The position numbers and the translations under genes were made by a program. From RPQJ01 sp963793675 (GTDB taxonomy: Bacteria > Pseudomonadota > Gammaproteobacteria > Steroidobacterales > Steroidobacteraceae): a DNA stretch of 64,000 nucleotides. Shown piece after piece: positions 43,505-52,554 of the stretch. The notes beneath the pieces were generated by a model. The model did not search any database, had not been told where the DNA came from, and saw only the letters and a list, made by a program, of their open reading frames with translations. The stretch lies in the NCBI GenBank assembly GCA_963793675.1, contig CAWCBA010000002.1, forward strand, positions 434,001 through 498,000, written 5' to 3'. Numbering within the stretch: position 1 is the first letter of the stretch; the number at the start of each line of letters is the position of its first letter.

Positions 43505-44075
43505 CAAAAAGGTGCACTCACTGCCCGCTGAACCAGCAGACCCGTGGCGCTCCTTCTTGCGGGACCTCGATGCAACCCTGACGGGCGCGGTCGAATTGCA
43601 CTGCCTCGGCGGTTTCGTGGTTGCGCAACACTACGGTGCCGGAAGGGCGACCTCGGACATCGACTTCCTGGCCGCGCTCATCGAGTCGCCGGCCGACGAC
43701 CTCGAGCTTCTGGCGGGCCTTGGCTCCGCTCTATATCGCAAGTACCGGCTCTACCTGCAGCGAGTCGGCGTCGTCACGCCACCCTGCGATTACGGGCGTC
43801 GGTTGGTGCGCATGTTTCCTTACGCGCCGTGGGAGCGACTCAAACTCTTCGCCCTCGACCCGACGGACCTTGCGCTCTCAAAGGTGGAGCGCAATGGCGA
43901 CCGAGACCGCGAGGACTTCCTGCGCCTGACCCACGCAGGGCTGGTCAACCTCGAAACGTTCAAGACGCGCTACGTCGAGGAATTGCGGCCATACCTGCTC
44001 ACGAAGCAAGAGTGGCACGACAGAACCGTTGAATTATGGCTGGAGATCGCCTCGACACCGGACACACGTCGGTAG
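43497..44075 (+). CDS. DUF6036-like nucleotidyltransferase-fold protein (putative toxin partner)
   Basis: 192 residues. The N-terminal part has LHCLGGFVVAQHYGAGRATSDIDFLAAL: a GG near a helix followed by T-S-D-I-D-F, the metal-binding Asp pair of minimal nucleotidyltransferases. LALSKVERNGDRDREDFLRL later resembles the DUF6036/AbiEii-like group. Upstream XRE partner, eight-base overlap and operon insertion point to a toxin-antitoxin-like module. Activity (nucleotide transfer to tRNA or protein) is not shown. Convergent with gmk; stops lie 52 bases apart if gmk is read as proposed. Confidence 0.75.
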   Translation: MPDKKVHSLPAEPADPWRSFLRDLDATLTGAVELHCLGGFVVAQHYGAGRATSDIDFLAALIESPADDLELLAGLGSALYRKYRLYLQRVGVVTPPCDYGRRLVRMFPYAPWERLKLFALDPTDLALSKVERNGDRDREDFLRLTHAGLVNLETFKTRYVEELRPYLLTKQEWHDRTVELWLEIASTPDTRR

Positions 44076-44127
44076 CCTGCCGCGGTCTCTCGGGCCCTCA
44101 TCCCACCAACCCACCCGGTTTGGCGGC

Positions 44128-44770
44128 TTATCCCGGCGGCCGTGAGGCCTGCCGCGAGCTTCGCCAGCCCGGCCCGGCCCCGCCGCAAGGCCTCGCCCCG
44201 GCCATGGACGATCGCGTGCAGGTCGCGCAACGCCTGCTCGAAGTCGTCGTTGATCACCACGTAATCGAATTCCTGCCAGTGGGCCATGTCGGTCGCGGCG
44301 TCGCGCAACCGGCGCTGGATCACGTCCTCCGCGTCCGTGCCGCGTCCGCGCAGCCGGCGCTCGAGCTCCGCACGCGACGGCGGCAGGATGAAGATCGAAC
44401 GGCACTCGGGCAGTGCGCGGCGGATCTGCTGCGCCCCCTGCCAGTCGATCTCCAGGATCAGGTCCTGGCCCGCGGCGAGCGCAGCCTCGACCTGGGCGCG
44501 GGCCGTGCCGTAGTGGTTGTCGAAGACCCGCGCGTGCTCCAGGAACTCGCCGCGCCCGGCCATGGCCTCGAACTCGTCCTTCGCGACGAAGAAGTAATCC
44601 TTGCCGTCGGTCTCGGTCGGCCGCTGCTGGCGGGTCGTGTATGAGATAGAGAAGCGCAGGTTGGGCTCACGCTCCACCAGCGCGCGCACCAGCGAGGTCT
44701 TGCCGGCGCCGGAGGGCGCGGCGATGACGAAGAGGCGGCCGCGGCGGGCGGGTGAGTCCGGGGAGGTCAT
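44128..44770 (-). CDS. gmk: Guanylate kinase, one frameshift near the C-terminus
   Basis: Phosphorylates GMP to GDP. P-loop IAAPSGAGKTSLVRAL, then FSISYTTRQQRPTE, EFLEHARVFDNHYGT and LILEIDWQGAQQIR are canonical. Start at ATG 44770 (MTSPDSPARRG). As sequenced the frame misses its stop and runs about 55 residues into the convergent gene. One inserted base in the GC-rich stretch around 44135-44215 would place the TAA at 44128, giving 213 residues, the normal size; the span is 214 codons plus one base. Confidence 0.93.
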
Positions 44771-44881
44771 GCCGAATTGTAGCGTTCCGGTGCGCGGCAC
44801 CGCGGCGTACCCATGGACCGGGCCAGGAGATCGTGCCGCGTATCCCGGCACGGTCGCTTTGAGCCCCAGGCTAACCGCGCC

Positions 44882-45136
44882 TCACTCCCGCAGCGACGCC
44901 TGGTTCTCCAGGAACCAGGCGTACGTCTGCTTTAGCCCGTCCTCCAGCCTGATCGTCGGGCGCCACCCGAGTCCCTGCAGCCGGCTCACGTCGAGCAGCT
45001 TGCGCGGCGTGCCGTCCGGCTTGCTGGTATCGAAGCTCAAGCGCCCCTCGTAACCCACCACGCGTGCCACCAGCGTGGCGAGTTCGCGGATCGTCAGGTC
45101 CTCGCCCCAGCCGACGTTGACAGGCGATTCGTCGGC
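44882..45136 (-). pseudogene. 3' fragment of a GDP-L-fucose synthase gene
   Basis: About 84 codons read VNVGWGEDLTIRELATLVARVV, then FDTSKPDGTPRKLLDVSRL and GLKQTYAWFLEN before a TGA. This is the C-terminal substrate domain of GDP-L-fucose synthase (Fcl/WcaG, SDR family), which makes GDP-fucose for surface polysaccharide. The Rossmann domain and catalytic Ser-Tyr-Lys are absent; homology ends at about 45136, where an in-frame TAA and unrelated DNA begin. A remnant of a deleted polysaccharide locus or an assembly join. Confidence 0.8.
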
Positions 45137-45139
45137 TTA

Positions 45140-45470
45140 CCGCTCCATTAGAAAGAGCAGCGCAGTACCGCGGCGGCAGACAGTCGGGCGACAACTTCGG
45201 CAAGGACGAGGAGTACGCCGGTATCGCGGCGGCACCCGCTGGCAGGCGTCTGCACGTACCCGCATCGACTTCGACGTCGACTGGTACTCGCGCAACCTGG
45301 TGCAGGGCGACGTGGCCACGGTCGAGCTCAGCATGGCGTTGGTGCGCAACCTCACGCCGCAACTCGAGGCGCGCCTCGCGGGCACGTGGAACAAGCAGAA
45401 CGCTGACACGGGAACGCTGCCTGAGTTCGAGGCCGCCACCGCGTTCCTCGGTGTCGTCTGGCGACGCTAG
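45140..45470 (+). pseudogene. 3' fragment of an outer-membrane beta-barrel protein gene
   Basis: Plus-strand sequence reads ASARTRIDFDVDWYSRNL, then VELSMALVRNLTPQLEARLAGTWNKQNAD and EFEAATAFLGVVWRR-stop. Alternating hydrophobic/polar strands of this kind end outer-membrane beta-barrels. A little upstream the likely frame changes (QYRGGRQSGDNFGKDEEYAGI). No N-terminus or signal peptide exists. It faces the GDP-fucose synthase remnant back to back, so the 5' parts of two divergent genes are both missing at the same point. Confidence 0.55.
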
Positions 45471-45511
45471 CAGCTAACCTGCATCGGCCGCGGCGTGCAA
45501 ACGCGATCTGA

Positions 45512-45703
45512 TCAGGCCGCGCGCTTCCCGCGCGTCGCGTCGGGCTCTGACCTTTCCTGCACCTGGTCCCTGAGGAAGCCGTTGGCCGGTTTCCACGCGA
45601 CCGATTCGAGCTTGCGGCGCAGCGCTTCGCTTTCGCCAGCTTCGACGAGGCGGGCCTTCGTTGGCACCTTGAGGCTGTGATCACCGAACAAGCTGAAGAT
45701 CAT
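45512..45703 (-). CDS. Small protein of unknown function, 63 residues
   Basis: The frame begins MIFSLFGDHSLKVPTKARLVEAGESEALRRKLES and ends PDATRGKRAA. A strong GGAGG lies eight bases before the ATG at 45703, the main reason to call it. It has no membrane helix or known motif; it is charged and mainly helical. It follows the DUF885 gene on the same strand by about 150 bases. An overlapping plus-strand frame at 45495-45680 lacks a ribosome site and I reject it. Confidence 0.55.
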   Translation of the reverse strand: MIFSLFGDHSLKVPTKARLVEAGESEALRRKLESVAWKPANGFLRDQVQERSEPDATRGKRAA

Positions 45704-45853
45704 CCGACACACCTCCGTTGTGAACCTGCCGCAATGTGAAGCATGTCACACGGCGGGCACTCGCATGGGCGGTTGGTGACATAAGCGATGCGGCGATCGC
45801 TCGCGGCGGCGCAGCCGCCAGAGACGGTTCCTCAGCAGTACCGCTGGCGACGA

Positions 45854-47590
45854 TCAGAACAGTTCGCCGCGCTCGCCGAGCATGGCCTCGCGCACCAGCG
45901 GCAGGGGCAGCGGGCCCATGGCGATGAAGCGGTCGTGGAAGTCCTGCAGCTTGAACGCCGGGCCCAGCTTCCGCTGGTAGTCCGCGCGCAGCTTCAGGAC
46001 CGCAAGCTTGCCCATGGTGTAGTAGCCGAACAGCGCATCCGACGTGCCGCGCTTCGACTCCGACACCGCGAGCGACTTCGGCTGATTGCCTTCCTTCTGG
46101 AAGAACTCCACCGCCTGGTCGTAGGTCATGCCCTGCGTGTGCATCTTGATGCCCACGATGAACCGCGCATTGCGCAGCAACGCGTCCTGCAGCTGGGCCA
46201 GCCGATACTGCGGCTGGCCCGCGTGGAAGCCCTCGTCGATCACCATCTGCTCGCAGTAGTGCGCCCAGCCCTCGCTGTTCGAGCTCGCGCCGAGCACCTT
46301 GCGCACGTCGGTCGGAAACTGCTTCGCGTACAGGAACTGCAGGTAGTGCCCGGGCCACACCTCGTGCACCGAGGTGTTGGTGATGAGCGGGTAGAACCAC
46401 TGCCGCATGAAATCCTCGGTGTGTTCGGCGCTCCACGACGGGTCGGGCAGCGTCATGTTGTAGAACCCGCGCAGCTTCGCCTGCTCGAACGGCCCCGGGG
46501 TATCCATCGAGGCCGAGGTCGTCGCGCGCATGAACGGCGGCGTCTCCTTGACCTGCGCCGGCGGCGAGTCGGGCGGGATGGTGACGATGTGGTGGTCGGT
46601 CATGAAGCGGCCGAGCGCGTCGAGTTCGGCCTGCGTCTCGGCGAGCAGGTTCTCCGGCTTCGGGTGATCCTTCTGCAGCGCCTCGAGCACTTCCATCGGC
46701 GTCTTCGTCGGGTCGATCCTGCGCGCCGTCTCCGCGAACAGCGCCTGGTTCGCGCGCAGGTCGGCCTCGGCCTTCGCGAGCAGCACGTCGAGCGGCGTGT
46801 CGATCATCTCTTCCGCCAGCAGCATGCGACGGTACGTGTCCGCGCCCCAGGCAAAGCTGCCGTTCGAGCGCGGCAGCAGGTCCTGCTGCAGCCAGGTCTT
46901 GTACTCGCCGAGCGCCGCGATCACGGCGTCGTTGGCCTGCTTGAACCGTGCCTGCAGCGCCGGGTCCTTCACGTCGGCAAAGGCCTCGACCACGGTGGTC
47001 TTGAAGAAATCCTGGTTGCCGTCGAGCTGGTCGATGGCGATCTCGGTGTAGATGCGCGGCGGGTTGTCGAGATTGCGGCGCGCTTGCTGCAGCACGGCCG
47101 GCATCGCCAGCTCGCGTGCGATGAGACTCTTCAGGCGTTCGGCCGCCGGTGCGTAGTCGCGACTGATGATCACGAAGGCCGCGCCCGTGATGCCGCTCGA
47201 ATACGCGTCGGGGTTCCTGGCCCAGCTGCGGATCTCCTCGTTGCCGATGCGGCGCGCGTCGAGCGAATGCAGCAGCAGTTCGCGGTCGAGGCGACTGTCC
47301 AGTGTCAGCGCCTGCGGGTCGATCGCCTCGAGCGCGGTCTTGAACCTGGCGACGGCCCGGGTCTCGTCGTCGACGGCGGCGCGCGAGGCATCCTCGAGCC
47401 TGGCGTCGTATTCATGCAGGCCGAGCGCCGTGGCGTAGGACGGGTTGCGCGCGTAGAGGTCGTGCAGGATCTCGGCGGCGAGCTGCCGGTACGCGGCCTC
47501 GGCGGGCGCGAGCGATGGCGCGGCGGCGCAGGCGACGCCCGCGGGCAGCAGCGCGAGCAGGACGAGAAGCGGCTTCAGAAGCTGGCGCAT
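45854..47590 (-). CDS. DUF885 family protein, exported, metallopeptidase-like
   Basis: 578 residues from the ATG at 47590. A signal peptide (LLKPLLVLLALLPAGVACAAAP) leads to a helical DUF885 body. Motifs include TSVHEVWPGHYLQFLYAKQF, with a His-Glu-x5-His arrangement like gluzincin-type metallopeptidases, and SSNSEGWAHYCEQMVIDEGF with a downstream Glu. DUF885 members are presumed periplasmic or secreted peptidases; substrate unknown. No frameshift. The start used here is shorter than the longest frame, which extends into non-coding sequence. Confidence 0.88.
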   Translation of the reverse strand: MRQLLKPLLVLLALLPAGVACAAAPSLAPAEAAYRQLAAEILHDLYARNPSYATALGLHEYDARLEDASRAAVDDETRAVARFKTALEAIDPQALTLDSRLDRELLLHSLDARRIGNEEIRSWARNPDAYSSGITGAAFVIISRDYAPAAERLKSLIARELAMPAVLQQARRNLDNPPRIYTEIAIDQLDGNQDFFKTTVVEAFADVKDPALQARFKQANDAVIAALGEYKTWLQQDLLPRSNGSFAWGADTYRRMLLAEEMIDTPLDVLLAKAEADLRANQALFAETARRIDPTKTPMEVLEALQKDHPKPENLLAETQAELDALGRFMTDHHIVTIPPDSPPAQVKETPPFMRATTSASMDTPGPFEQAKLRGFYNMTLPDPSWSAEHTEDFMRQWFYPLITNTSVHEVWPGHYLQFLYAKQFPTDVRKVLGASSNSEGWAHYCEQMVIDEGFHAGQPQYRLAQLQDALLRNARFIVGIKMHTQGMTYDQAVEFFQKEGNQPKSLAVSESKRGTSDALFGYYTMGKLAVLKLRADYQRKLGPAFKLQDFHDRFIAMGPLPLPLVREAMLGERGELF

Positions 47591-47773
47591 GGGCGGAACC
47601 TTGCAAGCGGGCGGGCTGGAAAAAGGCGGCAAGGGTACGCCCGGAATCGCGATCACGGCCAAGGGCGGCTGGTCTGGATGCGACGAAGCGACCGCTCCGG
47701 GCGGCGACTCGTGGGGGTCGCCGCGGGGCCCAGATCGACTGTGCGTACTCGGACTAGACCCTCTTTCGTGCAG

Positions 47774-48412
47774 TCAGCGCGCTGAGGCGCCGGCCGTACG
47801 CGCCGTCGGGCTGATCGCGAGCGTCAGCAGCAAGCCCGCCAGGACGCCGGCCGTGGCCATGGCGATGTCCTTCTGGGCGTCCCACACGTCGCCCTGCGTC
47901 CCGAGGTAGGCCACGCCGAGGTCGCCGCCGAAAATTTCCGCTGCGCCCCATTCGATCAGCTCGTAGACGACCGAGTGCGCCATGAGAAACGTCACGGGCA
48001 TGACGTAACGCCAGATGCGTTGTGCGCTGACGCGGGCCGCGAACAGTTCCCACACCGCCGGGAACATCAGCAGCCCGTAACAGAAGTGCACGAAGCGATC
48101 GTAGTGGTTGCGGCTTGCCGGGCCTGTCCCGGTCCCGGCGTCCTGCAGGTGCAACCACTCACGCCAGGGAACTTCGCTGTAGGTGTAGTGCGCACCGATT
48201 TCATGCAGCACGAAGAAGACGAACATGCAGGTGTAGGCAGCGTTGGAGAATCGCAGGCTGCGCGACGTCGCCACCAGCAGGGGCACGGCGACCAGGACCA
48301 GCACGTTCTCGAGCAGCCAGTCCTGCCGGTAGGACGGTGCGATCGCCAGCGCGGTCCAGAAGGCACCGAAGACGAGCAGCAAGACCGCGGGGTAACGCTC
48401 TGCAGGTTTCAT
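47774..48412 (-). CDS. DUF2238/YjdF family membrane protein
   Basis: 212-residue polytopic inner-membrane protein with the family motifs VFVFFVLHEIGAHYTYSEVPW, RNHYDRFVHFCYGLLM and HSVVYELIEWGAAEIFGGDLGVAYLGTQGDVWDAQKDIAMA. Conserved His, Glu and Asp residues within membrane helices suggest a catalytic or metal-binding role, but the function of this family is not established. Single gene with about 180 bases of empty sequence upstream of the next. Confidence 0.92.
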   Translation of the reverse strand: MKPAERYPAVLLLVFGAFWTALAIAPSYRQDWLLENVLVLVAVPLLVATSRSLRFSNAAYTCMFVFFVLHEIGAHYTYSEVPWREWLHLQDAGTGTGPASRNHYDRFVHFCYGLLMFPAVWELFAARVSAQRIWRYVMPVTFLMAHSVVYELIEWGAAEIFGGDLGVAYLGTQGDVWDAQKDIAMATAGVLAGLLLTLAISPTARTAGASAR

Positions 48413-48500
48413 TCAGGGCCGCCTCTCGACCGGCCAGGCTCATTATGACGGCGCTGCAGGGTGGCGGTAAGCGGGACGATTCCCTGCTGCCCGGACGGAA

Positions 48501-48748
48501 TCAAGGTGGCGTGATCCAGCCCGCCGAGCTTCGCACGGGCATGGGCGGTCGCACCTGCAGCCGACCGACCTCGCCGCAGTCCCGGCAGCGCACCCGCAGC
48601 GGCAGGCGCAGCGATCCCTTGCCCTGGCCAACCATCTGACGCCAAGCGGCAGCACGCGCCACGCGTCGCAGCGCGGGCAGTAGGCCGCGAGCTGGTGGTC
48701 GTTGGCCAGCAGCTCGGCGACCGTGTGCAGGTGGATGGGCGAGGGCAT
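48501..48748 (-). CDS. Small zinc-ribbon protein, one frameshift
   Basis: The frame from ATG 48748 reads MPSPIHLHTVAELLANDHQL, then AYCPRCDAWRVLPL. It continues, one base off, as QMVGQGKGSLRLPLRVRCRDCGEVGRLQVRPPMP to a TGA at 48501. Two CxxC pairs (CPRC and CRDC) about 30 residues apart are typical of small zinc ribbons. The shift lies at 48636-48650 and corresponds to one missing base (248 bases in total). About 82 residues. Function unknown. Confidence 0.6.
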
Positions 48749-48891
48749 GTCATCCGAGCGTGCGCTCGCACCAGGCGCAGGGGGTGAGCCTGGCACGTCA
48801 ATGAGTCGCTTCCGAATTGCCGCGGATGGGTGCATGGCGTAGCTTCAACCTGGACCGTGCAGTGATTCGGTCATCTCTTCAGGAGCGTCCC

Positions 48892-49469
48892 ATGGCGAGC
48901 AAAGTCAAAGAGTTTGTGAACGAGCAGGCGCAGGTCCTGGCGGGGCAGGCGAGCAAGCTGCGCAGGGCGCCCGGCAAGGTCGTGCGCGGCGCCGCCGCGG
49001 CATCGGCGAAGCGTGTTCGGGCACTGCAGGATCCCGTGCGCGTGGTGACGCACTCCGGCGTGAAACTCACCAATGTGTCGCACGAGGCCCTGTTGAGCCT
49101 GATGGCGCTGCAACTCGAGGTCGTCACCTCGGCGTTGTCGGACGCCGCCGCGCAACTCGAGCGCGTGGCGCAAGCGGAGAACGTGCGAGACCTGGTCAGT
49201 GGGCAGGCGGATGAACTGCGGGCGGTCCGTGAGCGGGTCGCCGGTGACGTGAACCGCGCAGTCGCGATCGTGCGTGAGGCGGGTCGCGGTGCGCGCCAGG
49301 TCGCGACCGAGACCTACACCAGGGTGGCCCGGCCGGCGAAGCGTGCCGCGGCAAGCCGGCGGCGAAGAAGCGCGCCGTGCGCAAGGGCAAGGGCAAGGTG
49401 AAAGCGAAGGCGAAGGCGAAGACGAAGACACGGGCAAAGAAGACGGTGCGCCGCGCCCGGGCACGATAG
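48892..49469 (+). CDS. Phasin family protein with Lys/Ala-rich tail, one frameshift
   Basis: Phasins coat polyhydroxyalkanoate granules; related proteins have other roles. The body (KVKEFVNEQAQVLAGQASKL, LQLEVVTSALSDAAAQLERVAQAENVRDLVSGQ) is an amphipathic phasin helix region. AGGAG precedes the ATG at 48892. Near 49350 the frame changes: the natural tail is GKPAAKKRAV followed by alternating Lys/Ala/Thr repeats ending ARAR at 49469, similar to the PAKK-type tails of gammaproteobacterial phasins. No PHA synthase is in the window. Confidence 0.78.
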
Positions 49470-49505
49470 ATCGGTCGTCGCCTTGCAATAATCGTTCGTC
49501 GAATG

Positions 49506-49528
49506 GCGCCCTCCACGGAGGGCGCTTT
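49506..49528 (+). terminator. Rho-independent terminator after the phasin gene
   Basis: GCGCCCTC (49506-49513) pairs with GAGGGCGC (49518-49525) around CACG and is followed by TTTC. It stands 37 bases after the phasin stop and before the M13 peptidase gene. Confidence 0.7.
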
Positions 49529-49598
49529 CGGATTCGCGGCCAGTCGGGCTTTCGTGCGAGATTCCCGCCGCAACCTTCACCTCTGGCGAGTGACCTTC

Positions 49599-51695
49599 AT
49601 GCAATGCAGTCGAGTGAGTTTGCAGTACGGGCTGTTGCTGGCGGCATGCCTGGCTGGCGGCGTCGGCCTGGCGGAGGACTCGGCCGATCGCGCCGGCAAG
49701 CCACTCTATGGCGCGTGGGGATTCGATACGGCAGGCGCGGATTTCGCCACCCGGCCCGGTGACGATTTCTTCCGCTATGCCAACGGCGCGTGGCTCGACC
49801 GGGCGACGATTCCCGCCGACAAGTCCGCCCGGACCCTGCGCCTGGAAATGACCGACCGCACCGAGGCACGCCTGCACGGGATTCTCGAGCAGGCGGCGGC
49901 TGACGTGCCGCGTGAACCCGCAACGCTGGCAGGCAAGGCCGGCGCCTTCTACCGGTCGTTCATGGACGAGGCGCGGATCGAGCGACTGGGTGCGGCGCCG
50001 CTCGCCCCGGAGCTGGCAGCGGTGCGCGAGGCCCGGACACGGGATGAACTCGCGACCCTCATGGGTCGCAGCACCGTCGATTTCGAGCCGACGCTGTTTG
50101 CGACCTTCATCGACGTCGACCTGAAGGATCCGACCCGTTACGCGCTCTATCTCTCGCAGTCGGGCCTTGGGCTGCCCGATCGCGACTACTACCTGAAGCC
50201 GGAATTCGCTTCGACCAGGGCGGCCTACCAGGCCCACGTGGCGCGGCTGCTGCGCCTGCTTGGCTGGCCTGCGGCGGATGCGCGCGCCGGGGACGTGGTC
50301 GAGTTCGAGACCAGGATCGCCGAGGTGAGCTGGAGCAAGGTGCAGCAGCGCGATCTGCTGGCGCTCTACAACCCGATGACGATTGCGCGAGCTGCAGCAG
50401 CTCACCCCCGGCTTTGCGTGGAAGGGGATTTCTCGACAGTGCCGGGCTCGGCAAGGTCAGCCGCGTCATCGTCGGCGAGAAGAGTGCGTTTCCGCAGCTT
50501 GCCGCGGTGTATGCAAAGACGCCGCTCGATGCGATCCGCGCCTGGCAGGCGTTCCACGTCGCGGACAACGCGGCGCCCTACCTGTCGCAGCCGTTCGCCG
50601 ACGCCTGGTTCGAGCTGCACGAGCAGACGCTGTCCGGCCAGCGGGAACAGCGCGTGCGCTGGAAGCGCGCGGTCACCGCGGTCGGCGGTGGCGATTTCCT
50701 GGTCGGCGACCGTTTCGGCACCTTCGGCACGCTGGGATTCGGCGTCGGTGAGCTCTACAGCGCGCAGTACTTCGGGCCGGAGGCGAAGCAGAAGATCGAG
50801 GCGCTGGTCGCGAACCTGACGCAGGCGTTTCACACGCGGATCGAGCAGCTCGACTGGATGGGGCCCGCCACCCGGGCGGAAGCCCTGAAGAAACTCGACA
50901 CGTACACGATCAAGGTCGGCTACCCCGATCACCCGCACGACTACTCCGGCCTCGTCGTGCGCAGCGACGACCTGGTCGGCAACGTGCGCCGTGCGGCGGC
51001 GGCGGATTGGGCGCGCGTGTCCGGGCGCCTCTTCGGGCCGGTCGATCGCAGCGACTGGGGCATGACGCCGCAGACCAACGACGCCTACAACGGCAGCCTG
51101 CGCGACATCGTGTTTCCCGGCGGGCATCCTGCAGGCCCCGATCTTCGACGCCAACGCCGATCCGGCCATCAACTACGGTGCCGTCGGCGGGATCATCGGG
51201 CACGAGCTGACGCACGGCTTCGACGACGAGGGCCGCAAGATCGATGCGGCGGGCGTGCTGCGCGACTGGTGGACCAAGGACGATGCGGCGCGATTCGAAG
51301 CGCGCGCCAGGATGCTGGCGGCGCAGTACTCCGCGTTCGAGCCCCTGCCGGGCCTGCACGTGAACGGGGAGTTCACGCTGGGCGAGAACATTGCCGATCT
51401 CGGCGGTCTGACGGTGGCGCTCGATGCCTATCGCGCCTCGCTGCACGGCGCGCCGGCACCGGTGCTCGACGGCCTGACGGGCGATCAGCGCGTGTTCCTG
51501 GGCTGGGCGCAGGCGTGGCGCGGCAAGGTGACCGACGACTTCGTCAGGAAGCAGGTCGTCAGCGATCCGCACAGCCCGCGCGCCTGCCGCGTGCTCGGTC
51601 CCGTGCGCAACATCGATGCGTGGTACGAGGCGTTCGGCGTCAAGGCGGGGGACGCCACGTACGTCGCGCCGGGGCAGCGGGTGCGGATCTGGTGA
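49599..51695 (+). CDS. M13 family zinc metallopeptidase (neprilysin/PepO-like), three frameshifts
   Basis: Exported peptidase; the signal peptide ends near GGVGLAED. It shows PGDDFFRYANGAWLD at the N-terminus, the zinc motif GGIIGHELTHGFDDEGR and GENIADLGGL with the third ligand, and a family-typical Trp at the C-terminus (GQRVRIW). Three +1 shifts, near 50382, in the GGGG at about 50428-50431, and in CCCGGCGGG at about 51116-51122, split it into frames. They sum to three, so total length is 699 codons, normal for M13. Confidence 0.9.
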
Positions 51696-51756
51696 GGGGC
51701 GAACCTCGCGTGGAGCTTGTTCTTCTGATCGCCGGATCCGTCGAGAGGGCAGGCCG

Positions 51757-52554
51757 ATGATCCTGGGACGCGTCATTGAACACGTGAAGCAGCAGCACTG
51801 GACGGCGATCATCATCGAGCTCGTGATCGTGGTGCTGGGCGTCTTCATCGGTATCCAGGTCTCGAACTGGAATGCGGCGCGTGCCGACCAGGAACGCGCC
51901 CAAGGCTATCTCGAGCGTGTTCGCGACGATCTCGACGCCGACATTGCCGGCTATGGCGACCGTCTCGAACTCTGGGGCAACGTCTATGCATTCGGTTCCA
52001 GGGGACTTGCGTATGCCGACACGGGTGATGCCGCCGGTGCGACGCAGTGGGACTTGCTGCTCGCCTATTTCCAGGCGAGCCAGGTCGGGGCGTTCAACCT
52101 GACCGAAGCGACTTACGATGAACTCAGGAGCGCTGGCGAACTGCGGCTGCTCGGCGACCCGCACCTGCGCGACCAGCTCGCGTCCTACTATACGAATTCG
52201 AACTACCCCGCACTGTCGGAGAGTCCGGACTACCGCAAGCACGTACGCGGCATCATCCCGCTGGAAATCCAGGCGTATGTCTGGAAGAACTGCTGGGAAG
52301 CCGATGCGACCGGAAAGCAACGGCTACTCGCCTGCAGTTCGCCGGTCGACGAAGCCCGTGCAGCAGCGGTGGTTGATGAAATCAGGGGCAACGCGACGCT
52401 GATGAACGAGCTGCGGTACTGGATGTCGACAATGCTGATCGCCGATGCGACCGGCCGCAGGCTCCTGGACAGCGCGACCGAACTCCGCAGCGCAGTCGAC
52501 GCGAAGATCGGCGACCGGGAATCGGCGTCGGTGTCGCGGAGCTCATCGCCATGA
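51757..52554 (+). CDS. DUF6090-like membrane-anchored protein
   Basis: 265 residues. One membrane helix at about 17-38 (IIIELVIVVLGVFIGIQVSNWN), directly after a short cytoplasmic start, then a predicted helical periplasmic domain rich in charged residues (QERAQGYLERVRDDLDADIAGY). The helix-NWN pattern is that of the DUF6090 group, of unknown function. 62 bases after the M13 gene; overlaps the next gene by four bases (ATGA). Confidence 0.7.
   Translation: MILGRVIEHVKQQHWTAIIIELVIVVLGVFIGIQVSNWNAARADQERAQGYLERVRDDLDADIAGYGDRLELWGNVYAFGSRGLAYADTGDAAGATQWDLLLAYFQASQVGAFNLTEATYDELRSAGELRLLGDPHLRDQLASYYTNSNYPALSESPDYRKHVRGIIPLEIQAYVWKNCWEADATGKQRLLACSSPVDEARAAAVVDEIRGNATLMNELRYWMSTMLIADATGRRLLDSATELRSAVDAKIGDRESASVSRSSSP

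Noticed and set aside
45495..45680. Plus-strand 61-residue ORF opposite the 63-residue small gene
   Set aside because: No ribosome site, and the minus-strand frame has a strong one.
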